Assembly: GCF_028473645.1 (NCBI RefSeq)
Contig: NZ_CP097269.1
Location: 4,172,001 to 4,236,000 of the forward strand
Direction of reading: 5' to 3'
DNA: 64,000 bases
Origin: Acidovorax sp. GBBC 1281
GTDB taxonomy: Bacteria > Pseudomonadota > Gammaproteobacteria > Burkholderiales > Burkholderiaceae_C
Shown here piece after piece: positions 18,474 to 26,977 of the stretch (position 1 is its first letter; every line of letters starts with the position of its first letter). The position numbers and the translations under genes were made by a program. Under the pieces are notes generated by a model, which had not been told where the DNA came from, ran no database searches, and saw nothing but the letters and a program-made list of their open reading frames with translations.

Positions 18474-19055
18474 ATGGCGAGCAAGGTCCAACGGATCAAG
18501 GCACCAGCGGCGATCCTGCAACTGCACATTGAATTGCGCGGCACCAAGCCCAAGGTCTGGCGCCGCGTCCTGGTGCCAGAGACGATCACCCTGGCCAAGC
18601 TGCATCTTGTGGTCCAGGCTGCCTTCGGCTGGGGCCACTCGCATCTGCACGAGTTCATCGCTGGCGACGGCGAGCGCTATGGCACGCCAGACCCGATGCA
18701 CGACGAGCCTGGCTCGATCACCAGCGAAAGCACGCGACTGACCACTGCCCTGAACCGGTCGACGCTGAGCTACGTCTACGACTTCGGGGACTACTGGGAC
18801 CACCGCATCAAGGTCGAGAAGAAGATCGCACCGATGCCGCAGTTCGTGCTCCCGTTCTGTGCCGGCGGTGCCTGTGCAACGCCGCCGGAGGATTGCGGAG
18901 GCGCACCGGGCTATGCGGAGTTCGTGCGGGCCATGGCGAACCCTGACGATCCCGAGCACGACAACCTGGTCGAATGGATCGGTGCCGATACCTGGGACCC
19001 GTTGGCCTTCGACAGCATCGAGATCAACGACCGGCTCGCCGCGATCAAGGTCTGA
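18474..19055 (+). CDS. Plasmid pRiA4b ORF-3-like passenger protein (copy B)
   Basis: 193 residues starting MASKVQRIKAPAAILQLHIE, with the YVYDFGDYWDHRI family motif and a Cys-containing loop (CAGGACATPPEDCGG). Directly follows tnpC. The start at 18474 avoids overlap with tnpC. Function unknown. Confidence 0.82.
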   Translation: MASKVQRIKAPAAILQLHIELRGTKPKVWRRVLVPETITLAKLHLVVQAAFGWGHSHLHEFIAGDGERYGTPDPMHDEPGSITSESTRLTTALNRSTLSYVYDFGDYWDHRIKVEKKIAPMPQFVLPFCAGGACATPPEDCGGAPGYAEFVRAMANPDDPEHDNLVEWIGADTWDPLAFDSIEINDRLAAIKV

Positions 19056-19061
19056 GCGACG

Positions 19062-19307
19062 ATGTCTCGGACGAACTACATCAAGGCCCTGATCGAGGAC
19101 GGCGGCGACATCACGATCGGTGCGCTGCCACCGCACGAGTGCGTCGCCACGGCCGCCGATGGCAGCAACTGCCTGGCCATGCTCGTGCGTCGCGACGGTG
19201 AGAGCCTCAACGTCCTGCTCAAACGCTTGAACAAGGCCATCGGCCTGGCTTGGTCAAACGACACGTTCGTTGACGAGGTCAACGACGGCGAGAGCGACCT
19301 GCTGTAG
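19062..19307 (+). CDS. IS66 passenger small protein, intact form
   Basis: 81 residues, begins MSRTNYIKALIEDGGDITIG and ends in an acidic tail VDEVNDGESDLL. It follows the pRiA4b ORF-3-like gene by 6 bp. I do not recognise a family. It contains two near-identical 12-bp repeats, the endpoints of the deletion seen in copy A. Confidence 0.65.
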   Translation: MSRTNYIKALIEDGGDITIGALPPHECVATAADGSNCLAMLVRRDGESLNVLLKRLNKAIGLAWSNDTFVDEVNDGESDLL

Positions 19308-19354
19308 TTCTTCCGTCGATCCCGCGTCAAGAGGGGGGCTGAGACGGCGCTTAC

Positions 19355-19604
19355 GACGTTCCGTCATGACGGTCAGAGACTGCGGGATATCCCGAATGTC
19401 TTGGGTGCTCTTACCAATGTTCGTTTTCTTGGTCTGGAGCTTGTCCTTGGACTGAATCTCGGCTGCTTCCTTAACGGTCACAGTGCCCATCGTTGCTTCA
19501 GGCGCGGTTTGCGCCCAACTGCTTACAGAGGCCGCGAGCATCAAAGCGCCCAGGGGCAGTAGTGCCTTGTCGGATGCAAGGCCCGTTACCGTAGATTGCG
19601 TCAA
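19355..19604 (-). pseudogene. TonB-dependent siderophore receptor, N-terminal fragment
   Basis: From ATG 19604 the frame encodes a signal peptide (LLPLGALMLAASVSSWAQ) and the start of a siderophore receptor (MGTVTVKEAAE, then DIRDIPQSLTVMTE, the TonB-box/plug start). After about 83 residues it runs into the right end of IS66 copy B. The rest of the roughly 700-residue receptor is absent from the window. Confidence 0.8.
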
Positions 19605-19977
19605 AGGGAGAGGTTTTTTGGGCGCAGCATGCTGCTGCGTCGCTGGGCGCGCGATTTGGACAAGATTAACTCCAGGAGCAGGGGGAAAGGGGCGGCGGAT
19701 GGATACGCCAAGCCGACAACGGGCGGGAGCTAGGGGTGCCTGGCTAAGCGCTCGCAGTGCATCAGGATGTTATATATAATGAGTAGTATTCGCATTCACC
19801 ATGATGCGTAGGCGCTACAGATACCACTGTCTCGAAAGATGAAAATGATTACTTTACATAACTTCATGTAAAGCGTCGCCAAACGCGCGGCCTGCTTAGC
19901 TCAGTAGATTCGGGAATTTTCGAAGCATTGCCAGCAACCGCTTCACCTATGAAAGACGGCGATTTCGCCAAAAATGC
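19605..19977. other. Intergenic region between truncated receptor and Fur-like gene
   Basis: No gene seen in 373 bp. It contains a Fur-box-like sequence (19777-19795) upstream of the truncated receptor, and an AT-rich stretch around 19840-19865 with GAAAATGATTACTTTAC that could be a second weak site. Confidence 0.5.
19777..19795. promoter_or_regulatory. Putative Fur box upstream of the truncated receptor
   Basis: TATAATGAGTAGTATTCGC matches about 12 of 19 positions of the Fur consensus GATAATGATAATCATTATC. Located about 175 bp upstream of the receptor start, so it could control that promoter. Judged by eye only. Confidence 0.4.
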
Positions 19978-20547
19978 TTAGGCGCGAATGACGATGTCGC
20001 GGCCCTCGAAGCTGAGACCAGCAGCGCGCGCAGCTGCAATCAGGCGGTCATAAAGATCAGCGTCATCAATCGCCGTGATACGCCCTGTCTTAGAGCACTC
20101 CAGGCGTACTACTTTCTTTTTCGCACGATCCCCTGCCGTGACGAAGTAGAGCGCCCTTCTGCTCCTGGTAAGAGTCTCAGAAACCAATCCATGGTCTACG
20201 AAATCGCGAATGATCCGATAGACCGTACTGGTTGATACCTGCGTGCCTCGGTGATGCATCACTTGAAAGGTATCGTTTGCAGTAATACCGTCCCTGCCGA
20301 CAGCCGCGATAGCTTGGTAGATGCCTATGCGCGCTATGGTTGGACGCAGTCCTGCAGCGCGAAAGTGCTGCAGGACTGGCACCTTCGCGGCAAAGAATGC
20401 GCCTTGTACGGGCTCTTCGGCGGGTGCAGCTGAAGCGGGAGTCTTGATCAGCAGATCCTGCGACCTGGATACGCTATGTAACTGCGTGTTCCTCACAGCA
20501 GATTCACTTCGCGAGTCAGCCCCGACCGCCCTGCGCGCTTGATACAT
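19978..20547 (-). CDS. Fur-family transcriptional regulator, divergent
   Basis: A 189-residue protein with a Fur-like winged helix (FRAAGLRPTIARIGIYQAI, then TVYRIIRDFVDHGLVSE) and a C-terminal dimerisation-type region (RLECSKTGRITAIDDADLYDRLIAAARAAGLSFEGRDIVI). It lacks the family's usual CxxC and His-rich metal-binding motifs and has a 55-residue N-terminal extension. It may therefore sense something other than free Fe(II), or act without metal. It lies 16 bp after the truncated Fe-binding protein gene on the same strand. Confidence 0.8.
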   Translation of the reverse strand: MYQARRAVGADSRSESAVRNTQLHSVSRSQDLLIKTPASAAPAEEPVQGAFFAAKVPVLQHFRAAGLRPTIARIGIYQAIAAVGRDGITANDTFQVMHHRGTQVSTSTVYRIIRDFVDHGLVSETLTRSRRALYFVTAGDRAKKKVVRLECSKTGRITAIDDADLYDRLIAAARAAGLSFEGRDIVIRA

Positions 20548-20563
20548 TCATGCGCGCCGAAAG

Positions 20564-21118
20564 TCACTTGAAGCCGACACGGTCCAGCATCTGCTGGACT
20601 TTCTGCTGATTGGCTGCGACCGCTGTGACGTGTATGGTTTCCGACTTGAAACCGTTTGGACTCATCGACTGCAAGGCGGGGTTATCAATCTTCACCCCCT
20701 TGGCTGTAGGCCATTCGTTGTTGCCATTCGCAAAGTACTGTTGAGCCTCTGTCGTGGCCAAGTACTCAAGGAACTTGACAGCATTGGCTCGGTTCTTGGC
20801 GTTCTTCGCAACACCTCCACCCGCGATATTCACGTGCGTTCCCCAAGTGCCTTGATTGGGAAACATGATCGCAATCTTGTCCACAACCGCTTTGTCTTCA
20901 GGCTTGTCAGAACGCATGAGCCGGGCGACGTAATAACTATTAGTCACAGCGATTTGGCACTCGCCCGCTGCAACAGCCTTCACCTGATCTGTGTCGCCGC
21001 CCTTTGGATCTCGGGCAAGGTTGCCAACAACGCCTTTCAACCATGCTTCTGCGCTCGCTTCACCAAGATGTTCCGTGACGGAACTGAACAGGCTCAGGTT
21101 GTATGGATGGGAACCCGA
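20564..21118 (-). pseudogene. Fe(III) ABC transporter substrate-binding protein, C-terminal part
   Basis: The frame covers roughly the last 185 residues of a FbpA/FutA-type periplasmic iron-binding protein. It includes AWLKGVVGNLARDPKGGDTDQ, AVTNSYYVARLM with a Tyr in the usual iron-ligand region, and AVKFLEYLATTEAQQYFA. The N-terminal signal peptide and lobe are missing; the frame runs into the IS5 end at 21119. The partner permease and ATPase genes are absent. Confidence 0.85.
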
Positions 21119-22169
21119 GGCGCTGTTGCACAAATCGAATTGCAGACGGCATGACCCTAACCCCAGACGGACCTATGCCACAGCAGTCACCGACACGGTG
21201 TGAGGACGGCCGATCTGACTGAACCGATTGAGCAAGGCCACGCGGACATGCAGCTCCACAACCTGGCGGTCGAACGTGCGCGCGATCACCCGTTCGCCCA
21301 GTCGCTTGAAGCAGTGCATCTTCGTCTCCACAAGGCTGCGCCGGTGGTAGCCGCTCCACTTCTTCCAAATGCCGCGACCCAGGCGCTGGCACGCCCGAAT
21401 GGCCTCATTACGATGCGCCGAGCCCGGACTCGACTTCTTCCAATGGCTGGCGTTCTTGCGGGGCGGGATCACCGCCATCGCGTGCCGCTCGGCAATGGCG
21501 TCCAGGCAGGCGCGCGTGTCGTAGGCGCCATCGGCACTGACGCTTTCGATGGATTCGTCAGTGGGAATCTGAGCCAGCAACCCGGGCAACATCGGCGCAT
21601 CCCCAATGGCGTTGCTGGTCACCTCGATGGCGCGTATTTCCAGCGTCTGCGCGTCGATGCCCAGATGGACCTTGCGCCATTCGCGCCGGTATTCAGCACC
21701 ATGCTTCTTGCGTTTCCACTCTCCTTCGCCCAGGAACTTGATGCCGGTGCTGTCCACCAGCAACTGCAGCGGCGAGTTGGTTCGCTGGTAGCTCAGTTCG
21801 ACCTGCAAGGTCTTTTGGCGCCGGCAAACAGTGCTGAAGTCAGGTACCGGCCAGTCCAGCTTTGCCAGCCGCAGCAGGCTCTGCACCATGCCCAGCGCCT
21901 GTCGCAAGGGCTGGCCGAACAGGCACTTGATGCTCAGGCAGAACTGGATTGCTGCGTCCGAGAAGGTTCGGCTGCGTCCACGCCTGCCGGTCGGCGTGCC
22001 AAACCACTGCATGCCCTCATCTAGCCACATCGTCAACGAGCCTCGCGCTTTCAGCGCCGCGTTGTACGCCTTCCAGTTCGTCGTGCGGTACTTGCTCCGC
22101 TGCCTGTTCTTCGTCTCTGTCACGCAGTCAGTCTACGGGCATCAGCATCGCGATTTGTGCAACAAAGCC
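21119..22169 (-). mobile_element. IS5-family element (IS903-like group), copy 1
   Basis: 1051 bp with ends GGCGCTGTTGCACAAATCG and GGCTTTGTTGCACAAATCG and one transposase gene. The other copy (54762-56973) has a 9-bp target duplication, which fits the IS903 group. Here the 9-bp flanks do not match, and a different truncated gene lies on each side, so adjacent DNA was deleted. Confidence 0.92.
21173..22123 (-). CDS. IS5-family transposase
   Basis: 316 residues from a GTG start. DDE residues are visible as Asp in LLVDSTGIK, Asp in SADGAYDTR and Glu in RRSLVETKMHCFKRLG (the Y-(2)-R-(3)-E-(6)-K-like signature). Complete, so this copy is probably active. Confidence 0.94.
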   Translation of the reverse strand: MTETKNRQRSKYRTTNWKAYNAALKARGSLTMWLDEGMQWFGTPTGRRGRSRTFSDAAIQFCLSIKCLFGQPLRQALGMVQSLLRLAKLDWPVPDFSTVCRRQKTLQVELSYQRTNSPLQLLVDSTGIKFLGEGEWKRKKHGAEYRREWRKVHLGIDAQTLEIRAIEVTSNAIGDAPMLPGLLAQIPTDESIESVSADGAYDTRACLDAIAERHAMAVIPPRKNASHWKKSSPGSAHRNEAIRACQRLGRGIWKKWSGYHRRSLVETKMHCFKRLGERVIARTFDRQVVELHVRVALLNRFSQIGRPHTVSVTAVA

Positions 22170-23277
22170 CATCGCCAGCACTGATGTTGTAGCTGAAATC
22201 GGTTTGATTGAAGATGCTCTTTCTGCTGGTGGTATTGTTGTATGCACTGATCGCGACTGATGTGCCCGCCGCGTTGACTGCACCTGGAAAGACGTTCTGA
22301 TAGAACTTGTCCTGATCGGTAATCCTGGTGCGGTTGCGAAGAGATACGCCGTTCTCGAATTCGTGTTCAACCGAAGCGCTGAAGGCATTAAGCGTTGTTC
22401 CGGTAGGACTGCCAGCCGCATTTCCGAAGAACGTAGAGGGTGCGACCGCCACAGGCACGCCCTTGAAGTTGCTGATGCCGCGATCGGCAATGCGATCGTC
22501 CTTGAAATGCTCATATCCAAGGGTCACCAGTGTTTTAGAGCCCGCGCGCCAAGACAAGGTGGGGTTGATGCCAGATCGTTTGATCCAGACGCCATCGCGA
22601 TAAGTGTCAGAGTTTTCGTACAAGGCGTTCACACGGAATGCCAACTGATCGTTAATCGGCTGATTGATGTCGGCCGTGAGGCGGCGATTGCTATTCGAGC
22701 CAAGTGTTACGGAGCCTCCCAAAGAAGGAGTCCATCCGGCTTGTTTCGCCACACGATTAATGAGACCACCCGTGGCCCCTCGACCAAAAATCATGGCGTT
22801 AGGGCCTTTGAAGACCTCCACACGCTCAATGTTGTAGAGATCTCGGTAGTACTGGACGTCATCGCGAACTCCGTCGATGAAGAAGTCCCCGGTGCTACTG
22901 ATGCCACGGAAAATGGGCGTTTCGCGATTGCCTTCCCCTTGCGCAAAACCAATGCCAGGCACATAGAGCGTCGCCTCAGCCAGGCTCTGGGCTGCTTGGT
23001 CACGTATCTGATCTTTGGTCACTACGGAAATCGACTGAGGGGTATCCCGCAAAGGCGTGTCAGTCTTCGTTGCAGTTGAGCTACGGGGTGCGGCATAGCC
23101 CTCTTCTGCCTCGCTATTCACGGTCACGATAGGTAGCGAGGCGGCTTGAGCCAGCGCAGAGGCTGCAGGCATGGACAGGGTTGCTGTAGCCGCAACGATT
23201 TCAATTGCGCGGCAGATGACGTTACGCCGCGGGGAAGTAACCACACCAAAAGACTGGATTCGATTCATTTGAAGCAT
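22170..23277 (-). pseudogene. Fiu-like catecholate siderophore TonB receptor, truncated
   Basis: From the ATG at 23277 about 370 residues remain. A signal region ends ASALAQA. The plug domain has TKTDTPLRDTPQSISVVTKDQI and EVFKGPNAMIFGRGATGGLINRV, and the first barrel strands follow. The frame then enters the IS5 end at 22169, and the C-terminal half of the barrel is gone. Plug features resemble Fiu/CirA-type catecholate receptors. Confidence 0.88.
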
Positions 23278-23623
23278 TGAGTGCCTTGGGAGCAGGAAGA
23301 GGAATCAGGACGCCCGCGAGATCTCGAAGACGTAGAGGCGTGGATCACGCAATATCAAAATGCGACTTGTTCTCATTCGCAATCAAATGTATCAATGCAA
23401 AAGTAGTTCTGTCAAGTTCTACTATTTGATAGAGTGCCGCCCCACAGACGAGCAAGTGACAGGCGCGTGAGGGTCTTTAACGCGGGATGTAGCTTCGACT
23501 TGTGCTTAGTCAGGGCGCGATGGGTCAGTCAACCCGCATGCATAAAGCGAGAAGACAGTAGTTGTTTGAAGGTCTACTTGACCGTGTCCTGACAGGAAAT
23601 GGGGATACGCCTGGTTGCGTAAC
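23278..23623. other. Receptor promoter region and spacer
   Basis: 346 bp with no convincing gene. The first ~150 bp are AT-rich and hold a Fur-box-like site; the rest shows nothing recognisable. Confidence 0.5.
23362..23380. promoter_or_regulatory. Putative Fur box upstream of the truncated Fiu-like receptor
   Basis: On the minus strand GCGAATGAGAACAAGTCGC matches about 11 of 19 Fur consensus positions. It sits about 85 bp before the receptor start in an AT-rich promoter-like stretch. Confidence 0.4.
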
Positions 23624-23965
23624 TCAAGAAGTTTTGTCAACGCGAGCCGTGCGGACACCGCTGATCTGCCCTCGCACAACCTTCCAGAAGTTCTTTGTGC
23701 CATCGACCAAACGCCATGCATTTGAGCGGTGAGCTAAGACACCGACTTCTGGCAAGACATCTCTCAAGCTCTTGAGGCCGAGAATCTTGAGGTACTTGCG
23801 AATTGTGGCGGGGCTATGGATCAGAAGCATGACTATCCATCCATAGTGCCGGCCCAGCATGAGCATCCCAATCGCGCTCTCCAGCTCGTCAAGGTCCCCA
23901 TTGAACTCGTCTACGGCACGGTCAATGATGGTCAAAAGATCCTGATCGGTCATAGGAATAGGCAT
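23624..23965 (-). CDS. Conserved-looking hypothetical protein
   Basis: 113 residues, predicted helical: an acidic N-terminus (DLLTIIDRAVDEFNGDLDELE), a hydrophobic GMLMLGRHYGWIVMLLIHS segment, and a basic FWKVVRGQISGV tail. I do not recognise a characterised family; such small proteins are common in conjugative elements. It is divergent from the FTR1 gene across a region with a Fur-box-like site. Confidence 0.55.
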   Translation of the reverse strand: MPIPMTDQDLLTIIDRAVDEFNGDLDELESAIGMLMLGRHYGWIVMLLIHSPATIRKYLKILGLKSLRDVLPEVGVLAHRSNAWRLVDGTKNFWKVVRGQISGVRTARVDKTS

Positions 23966-24038
23966 GGGGTGACGAGGGACGCGCTGGCGGACAACAAAGC
24001 CAGCCGACAGTGTCTCCTGGAAGTTTACATTGATGCCT

Positions 24039-24057
24039 GATAATGAGACGCATCTTC
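24039..24057. promoter_or_regulatory. Fur box upstream of FTR1 gene
   Basis: GATAATGAGACGCATCTTC agrees with about 14 of 19 positions of the Fur consensus, including the whole first GATAATGA half. It lies 32 bp upstream of the FTR1 GTG start, suggesting iron-repressed expression. Confidence 0.6.
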
Positions 24058-24088
24058 ATGAACTAATGCGCCTTGGGCATGCTTTTCC

Positions 24089-24835
24089 GTGTTTGATGCA
24101 TTCGCCGTGGTTTTAAGGGAATCAGCCGAACTGATTCTCATACTTGGATCGCTTGTGGCCAGCCTCCGCTCTACCAAAGCTGAGCATCTACTGCCGTGGG
24201 TCGCTGGAGGGGCGACGACAGGCTGCGCTGCTGGCGTAGCTCTCTGTCTCTGGCTCGCATCCTCCTCAGTCGACTCTCGCTGGACGGCAGGTTTGACGTT
24301 TGTGCTTGCATTTAGCGTGCTGTTGATGGTCAGCACCATGCTGGTTGCACAGAGCACCATTCGATCACGCACTCAAACGCTCGTTGCCAACTGGCTTGAG
24401 AAGCCAGCCGCTCCGTTGATAGTCCTTGCTTTCTGCGCGCTGGCCGGACTACGTGAAACTTTGGAAGCAGGTCTTTTTCTGCGCTCTCTTTGGATACGAG
24501 CCGACAGTTCGGATGTTCTGGTTGGAGCCACGCTTGGGTTGGTGGGCGTGCCGTGCTTGGCCATCGCCTCACTCAAGCTAAGCACTCGCATCGGTATCTT
24601 GGCGGCGTTTCGGCTATCGGCTCTGTTACTGTCTTTGCTTGCGATTCAGATGATGCTCGGCTCTCTGGCTGAGTTTGCTCGCGCCTCAGCTGGATCAGAT
24701 GGCACAGACTCACATTTGTTGCAAATCGTCCTGCCTAACGGGCGCTGGTACACCTGGTTCTGCGCCGCACTGATGTTCATTCCGGCTTCATTTATCGTCC
24801 GAGGTTGGTGGAAAGAATCGGCTAGATTGAGCTAA
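24089..24835 (+). CDS. FTR1-family iron permease
   Basis: A 248-residue membrane protein with about seven hydrophobic segments. Two REx2E motifs, the hallmark of FTR1/EfeU iron permeases, are visible: LRESAE near residue 9 and LRETLE near 122. They line the Fe(III) route. Start is a GTG preceded by a Fur box. No EfeO/EfeB or P19 partner is adjacent, so the oxidase or periplasmic partner is missing or elsewhere. Confidence 0.85.
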   Translation: MFDAFAVVLRESAELILILGSLVASLRSTKAEHLLPWVAGGATTGCAAGVALCLWLASSSVDSRWTAGLTFVLAFSVLLMVSTMLVAQSTIRSRTQTLVANWLEKPAAPLIVLAFCALAGLRETLEAGLFLRSLWIRADSSDVLVGATLGLVGVPCLAIASLKLSTRIGILAAFRLSALLLSLLAIQMMLGSLAEFARASAGSDGTDSHLLQIVLPNGRWYTWFCAALMFIPASFIVRGWWKESARLS

Positions 24836-24886
24836 CTTTCAACGCGCTCTGAGGGCCAGATGAAGTCGGCGTGAAAGGTGAAACTT

Positions 24887-26233
24887 TCAACAGCGTGGCG
24901 TAACTAGTGGACTCACGGATTTTTCGAGAGTTACACGATAAACACGACTAGCTGCAGGCTCGTCGACGATATCGAAAGATCCTCCGTGGACGGCGGCAAC
25001 ACGCTTCACCACTTGATGTCCAAGGCCGAGCCCAAGAATGGTGGCGGGCTGAGCCCGGTTGGCTCCTGTCTGCGGACCATTGTCCCGTACCTCAAGCCTC
25101 ACAGGCTGTGCAGCAGCAACGATCTCGACCCATGTTCCCTTGGGCGTGTGGGCAAGGGCATTTTCAAGAAGATTGCGCAAAGCTAACTCCACCAGAATGG
25201 GATGGCCTCGCATAGGAACTGAGACCACTCCGCCAAGAGACAGCTCATGCCCAGTGGAGTACGCGGTTTGGCCATACTCTGAAGTGACGCGACGTGCAAG
25301 CGATGCCAGATCGAAATCCTGCGCCGCTTCTGCCAACTGCGCACGGCTGGCGCGGGCCAGGGAAAGCAGGTCAGAGATGACTGAGGCCGAGCGCGCGGCA
25401 TCGGTATCAACCTGTACAAGTGCAGCTTCCCTCTCCTCCTCGCTCAGCCGTCCGCGCAGCAGGTTGGCATGCAAGCGAAGTGACGCCAAAGGCGTTCGAA
25501 GCTCATGAGCAAATTCATTGGCAAGCTCGCGCTCACGCAGGAGAGCAAGGTTGTAGCGCTCGGTCAGAGTATTTATGGCGTTGACCATCACCTGGAACTC
25601 AAGGTGTGGTGGTGCGACGAGAGGCACGTTATTGTGGATGTCCAGGGCGTGAACACGTCCGCTCAATTCGTACAAAGGCCTCAAGCCCCGGCGTATCGCA
25701 ACGACGAGCACAAGCGCGATGACTGGTAGTAACCAGAGACCTGGCGTGGCGACGTGTTCGGCGATGTCTTGAGCGAGAGAGTCACGTTCCGCAAGGCTCA
25801 GCAGGACCATGATTTTGCGTCCATGGTTGGCGTTATCCCACCTGGAAAAGACGCGCCATTCCCGGGCCGGATCGCCAAGGAGCAGGGTGCTGAAGCCTTC
25901 GGTATAGTCAAAGGTGGGCAACGGGGCCTGACCGGTATGCGCGAGTAGCTTCCCGCTCGCCTCCCAGATCACGACGCTCAGCGACTGCTGGTAGTCATGT
26001 GTGCTGAGCTCGGGCCTATCCGCTACATCGGAGCTATGGGGCTTGGGCGCAAAGGAATTGCTGGGATAGGCCAATAGCAGAGCCGCAACTCCCGCCAGGT
26101 GGCCATCGGTCAGCTCATCTGCTTCATGCAGGCCCGTTCGATACCCTGCGGCGACGAACGCGACCCACACCGCCAGCAGCATTCCGAGGACCCAGCCCAG
26201 CAATTGGCGCTGTAGAGAGGGGCGCATGATCAT
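24887..26233 (-). CDS. Sensor histidine kinase, PmrB/QseC type
   Basis: 448 residues. TM1 is near residues 10-28, a periplasmic sensor loop runs to about 160, TM2 is near 165-185 (LWLLPVIALVLVVAI), then a HAMP-like linker. The H-box EFAHELRTPLASLRLHANLL is near 245, the N-box LRNLLENALAHTP near 360, and a GLGLG box follows. The ATG overlaps the regulator's stop (ATGA at 26230-26233). PmrB proteins sense Fe(III), low pH or cationic peptides. The gene setting (PmrA boxes, eptA) supports a PmrB role. Confidence 0.9.
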   Translation of the reverse strand: MIMRPSLQRQLLGWVLGMLLAVWVAFVAAGYRTGLHEADELTDGHLAGVAALLLAYPSNSFAPKPHSSDVADRPELSTHDYQQSLSVVIWEASGKLLAHTGQAPLPTFDYTEGFSTLLLGDPAREWRVFSRWDNANHGRKIMVLLSLAERDSLAQDIAEHVATPGLWLLPVIALVLVVAIRRGLRPLYELSGRVHALDIHNNVPLVAPPHLEFQVMVNAINTLTERYNLALLRERELANEFAHELRTPLASLRLHANLLRGRLSEEEREAALVQVDTDAARSASVISDLLSLARASRAQLAEAAQDFDLASLARRVTSEYGQTAYSTGHELSLGGVVSVPMRGHPILVELALRNLLENALAHTPKGTWVEIVAAAQPVRLEVRDNGPQTGANRAQPATILGLGLGHQVVKRVAAVHGGSFDIVDEPAASRVYRVTLEKSVSPLVTPRC

Positions 26234-26916
26234 TCAATGGCCTCGTCCGGAACAAAGTAGCCCACGCCGCGCATGGTGCGTATGCATTCCTCGCCCAACT
26301 TCTTGCGGATGTTGTGGACATGGACTTCAATGGCATTGCTCTTAAGAGCATTGTCCCAGCTGTACAGACTGCCTTCTAGTTGCTGCTTGGAGAGGACGTG
26401 AGGCCTTGCCTCCAGAAGCGCCATCCAGATTCCGAACTCGCGGGCAGAGAGGTACACCTCCCGGCCGGCCTGGCGCACGCGCCGGGTGGCAGGGTCGATC
26501 TCGGCATCTCGCCAGTACAGCAGCGCCTGATGTCTCCCCATAGCCCTGCGACGCAATGCGCGCACCCTGGCTGCCAGTTCATCTGTCGAAAACGGCTTGG
26601 TGAGGAAGTCGTCAGCACCGAGATCGAGCCCTTCGATACGTGAAGAGATCGCATCGCGCGCCGACATGATTAACACGGGAGTGGTAAGCAACGGCAGTCC
26701 CTTGGCGGGTGAGCTGCGCAATCGCCGTATGACTTCAGATCCATCGCCGTCGGGTAGGCCCAGGTCCAGAAGGACTACAGCAAATGGCTCCGTGCGCAGC
26801 GCCGCCCATGCCTGCGAGACACTGGTCGCGACATCAAACGTCCACCCCAGGTTCTTCAATGCAAGGCGTAGGCCACGGCATATCGCCTCGTCATCTTCCA
26901 CGATAAGTATTCGCAT
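26230..26916 (-). CDS. OmpR-family response regulator, PmrA/QseB type
   Basis: 228 residues: receiver domain with acidic pocket EDDE (8-11), phospho-acceptor Asp in LLDLGLPDGDG near 53 and KPFS Lys near 111. A C-terminal winged helix follows (ALKSNAIEVHVHNIRKKLG, then IRTMRGVGYFV), as in PmrA. A perfect PmrA box on its own strand starts 23 bp upstream, implying autoregulation. It is divergent from the PAP2-eptA operon. Confidence 0.9.
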   Translation of the reverse strand: MRILIVEDDEAICRGLRLALKNLGWTFDVATSVSQAWAALRTEPFAVVLLDLGLPDGDGSEVIRRLRSSPAKGLPLLTTPVLIMSARDAISSRIEGLDLGADDFLTKPFSTDELAARVRALRRRAMGRHQALLYWRDAEIDPATRRVRQAGREVYLSAREFGIWMALLEARPHVLSKQQLEGSLYSWDNALKSNAIEVHVHNIRKKLGEECIRTMRGVGYFVPDEAIE

Positions 26917-26938
26917 TTCTCCATTTGCGTTTCCTGGG

Positions 26939-26955
26939 CTTAAGAACCTATTAAG
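26939..26955. promoter_or_regulatory. PmrA box between pmrAB-like and PAP2-eptA operons
   Basis: On the minus strand CTTAAT-AGGTT-CTTAAG fits the PmrA consensus YTTAAK-N5-YTTAAK at every position. On the plus strand it reads CTTAAG-AACCT-ATTAAG with one mismatch. It lies exactly midway, 23 bp from each start codon, so it may serve both divergent promoters or overlap their core elements. Confidence 0.75.
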
Positions 26956-26977
26956 GGCGTTTCGATAGCTTCAGTAA

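Larger units (their letters stand above)
15977..19354 (+). mobile_element. IS66-family element, copy B (complete)
   Basis: 3378 bp with GTAAGCG terminal repeats and all five genes intact (tnpA, tnpB, tnpC, pRiA4b ORF-3-like, 81-residue protein). It is inverted relative to copy A, so the 5-kb segment 10953-15976 could flip by recombination. The right end truncates a TonB receptor gene. The 8-bp flanks CTACCAAC and GACGTTCC do not match. Confidence 0.93.
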
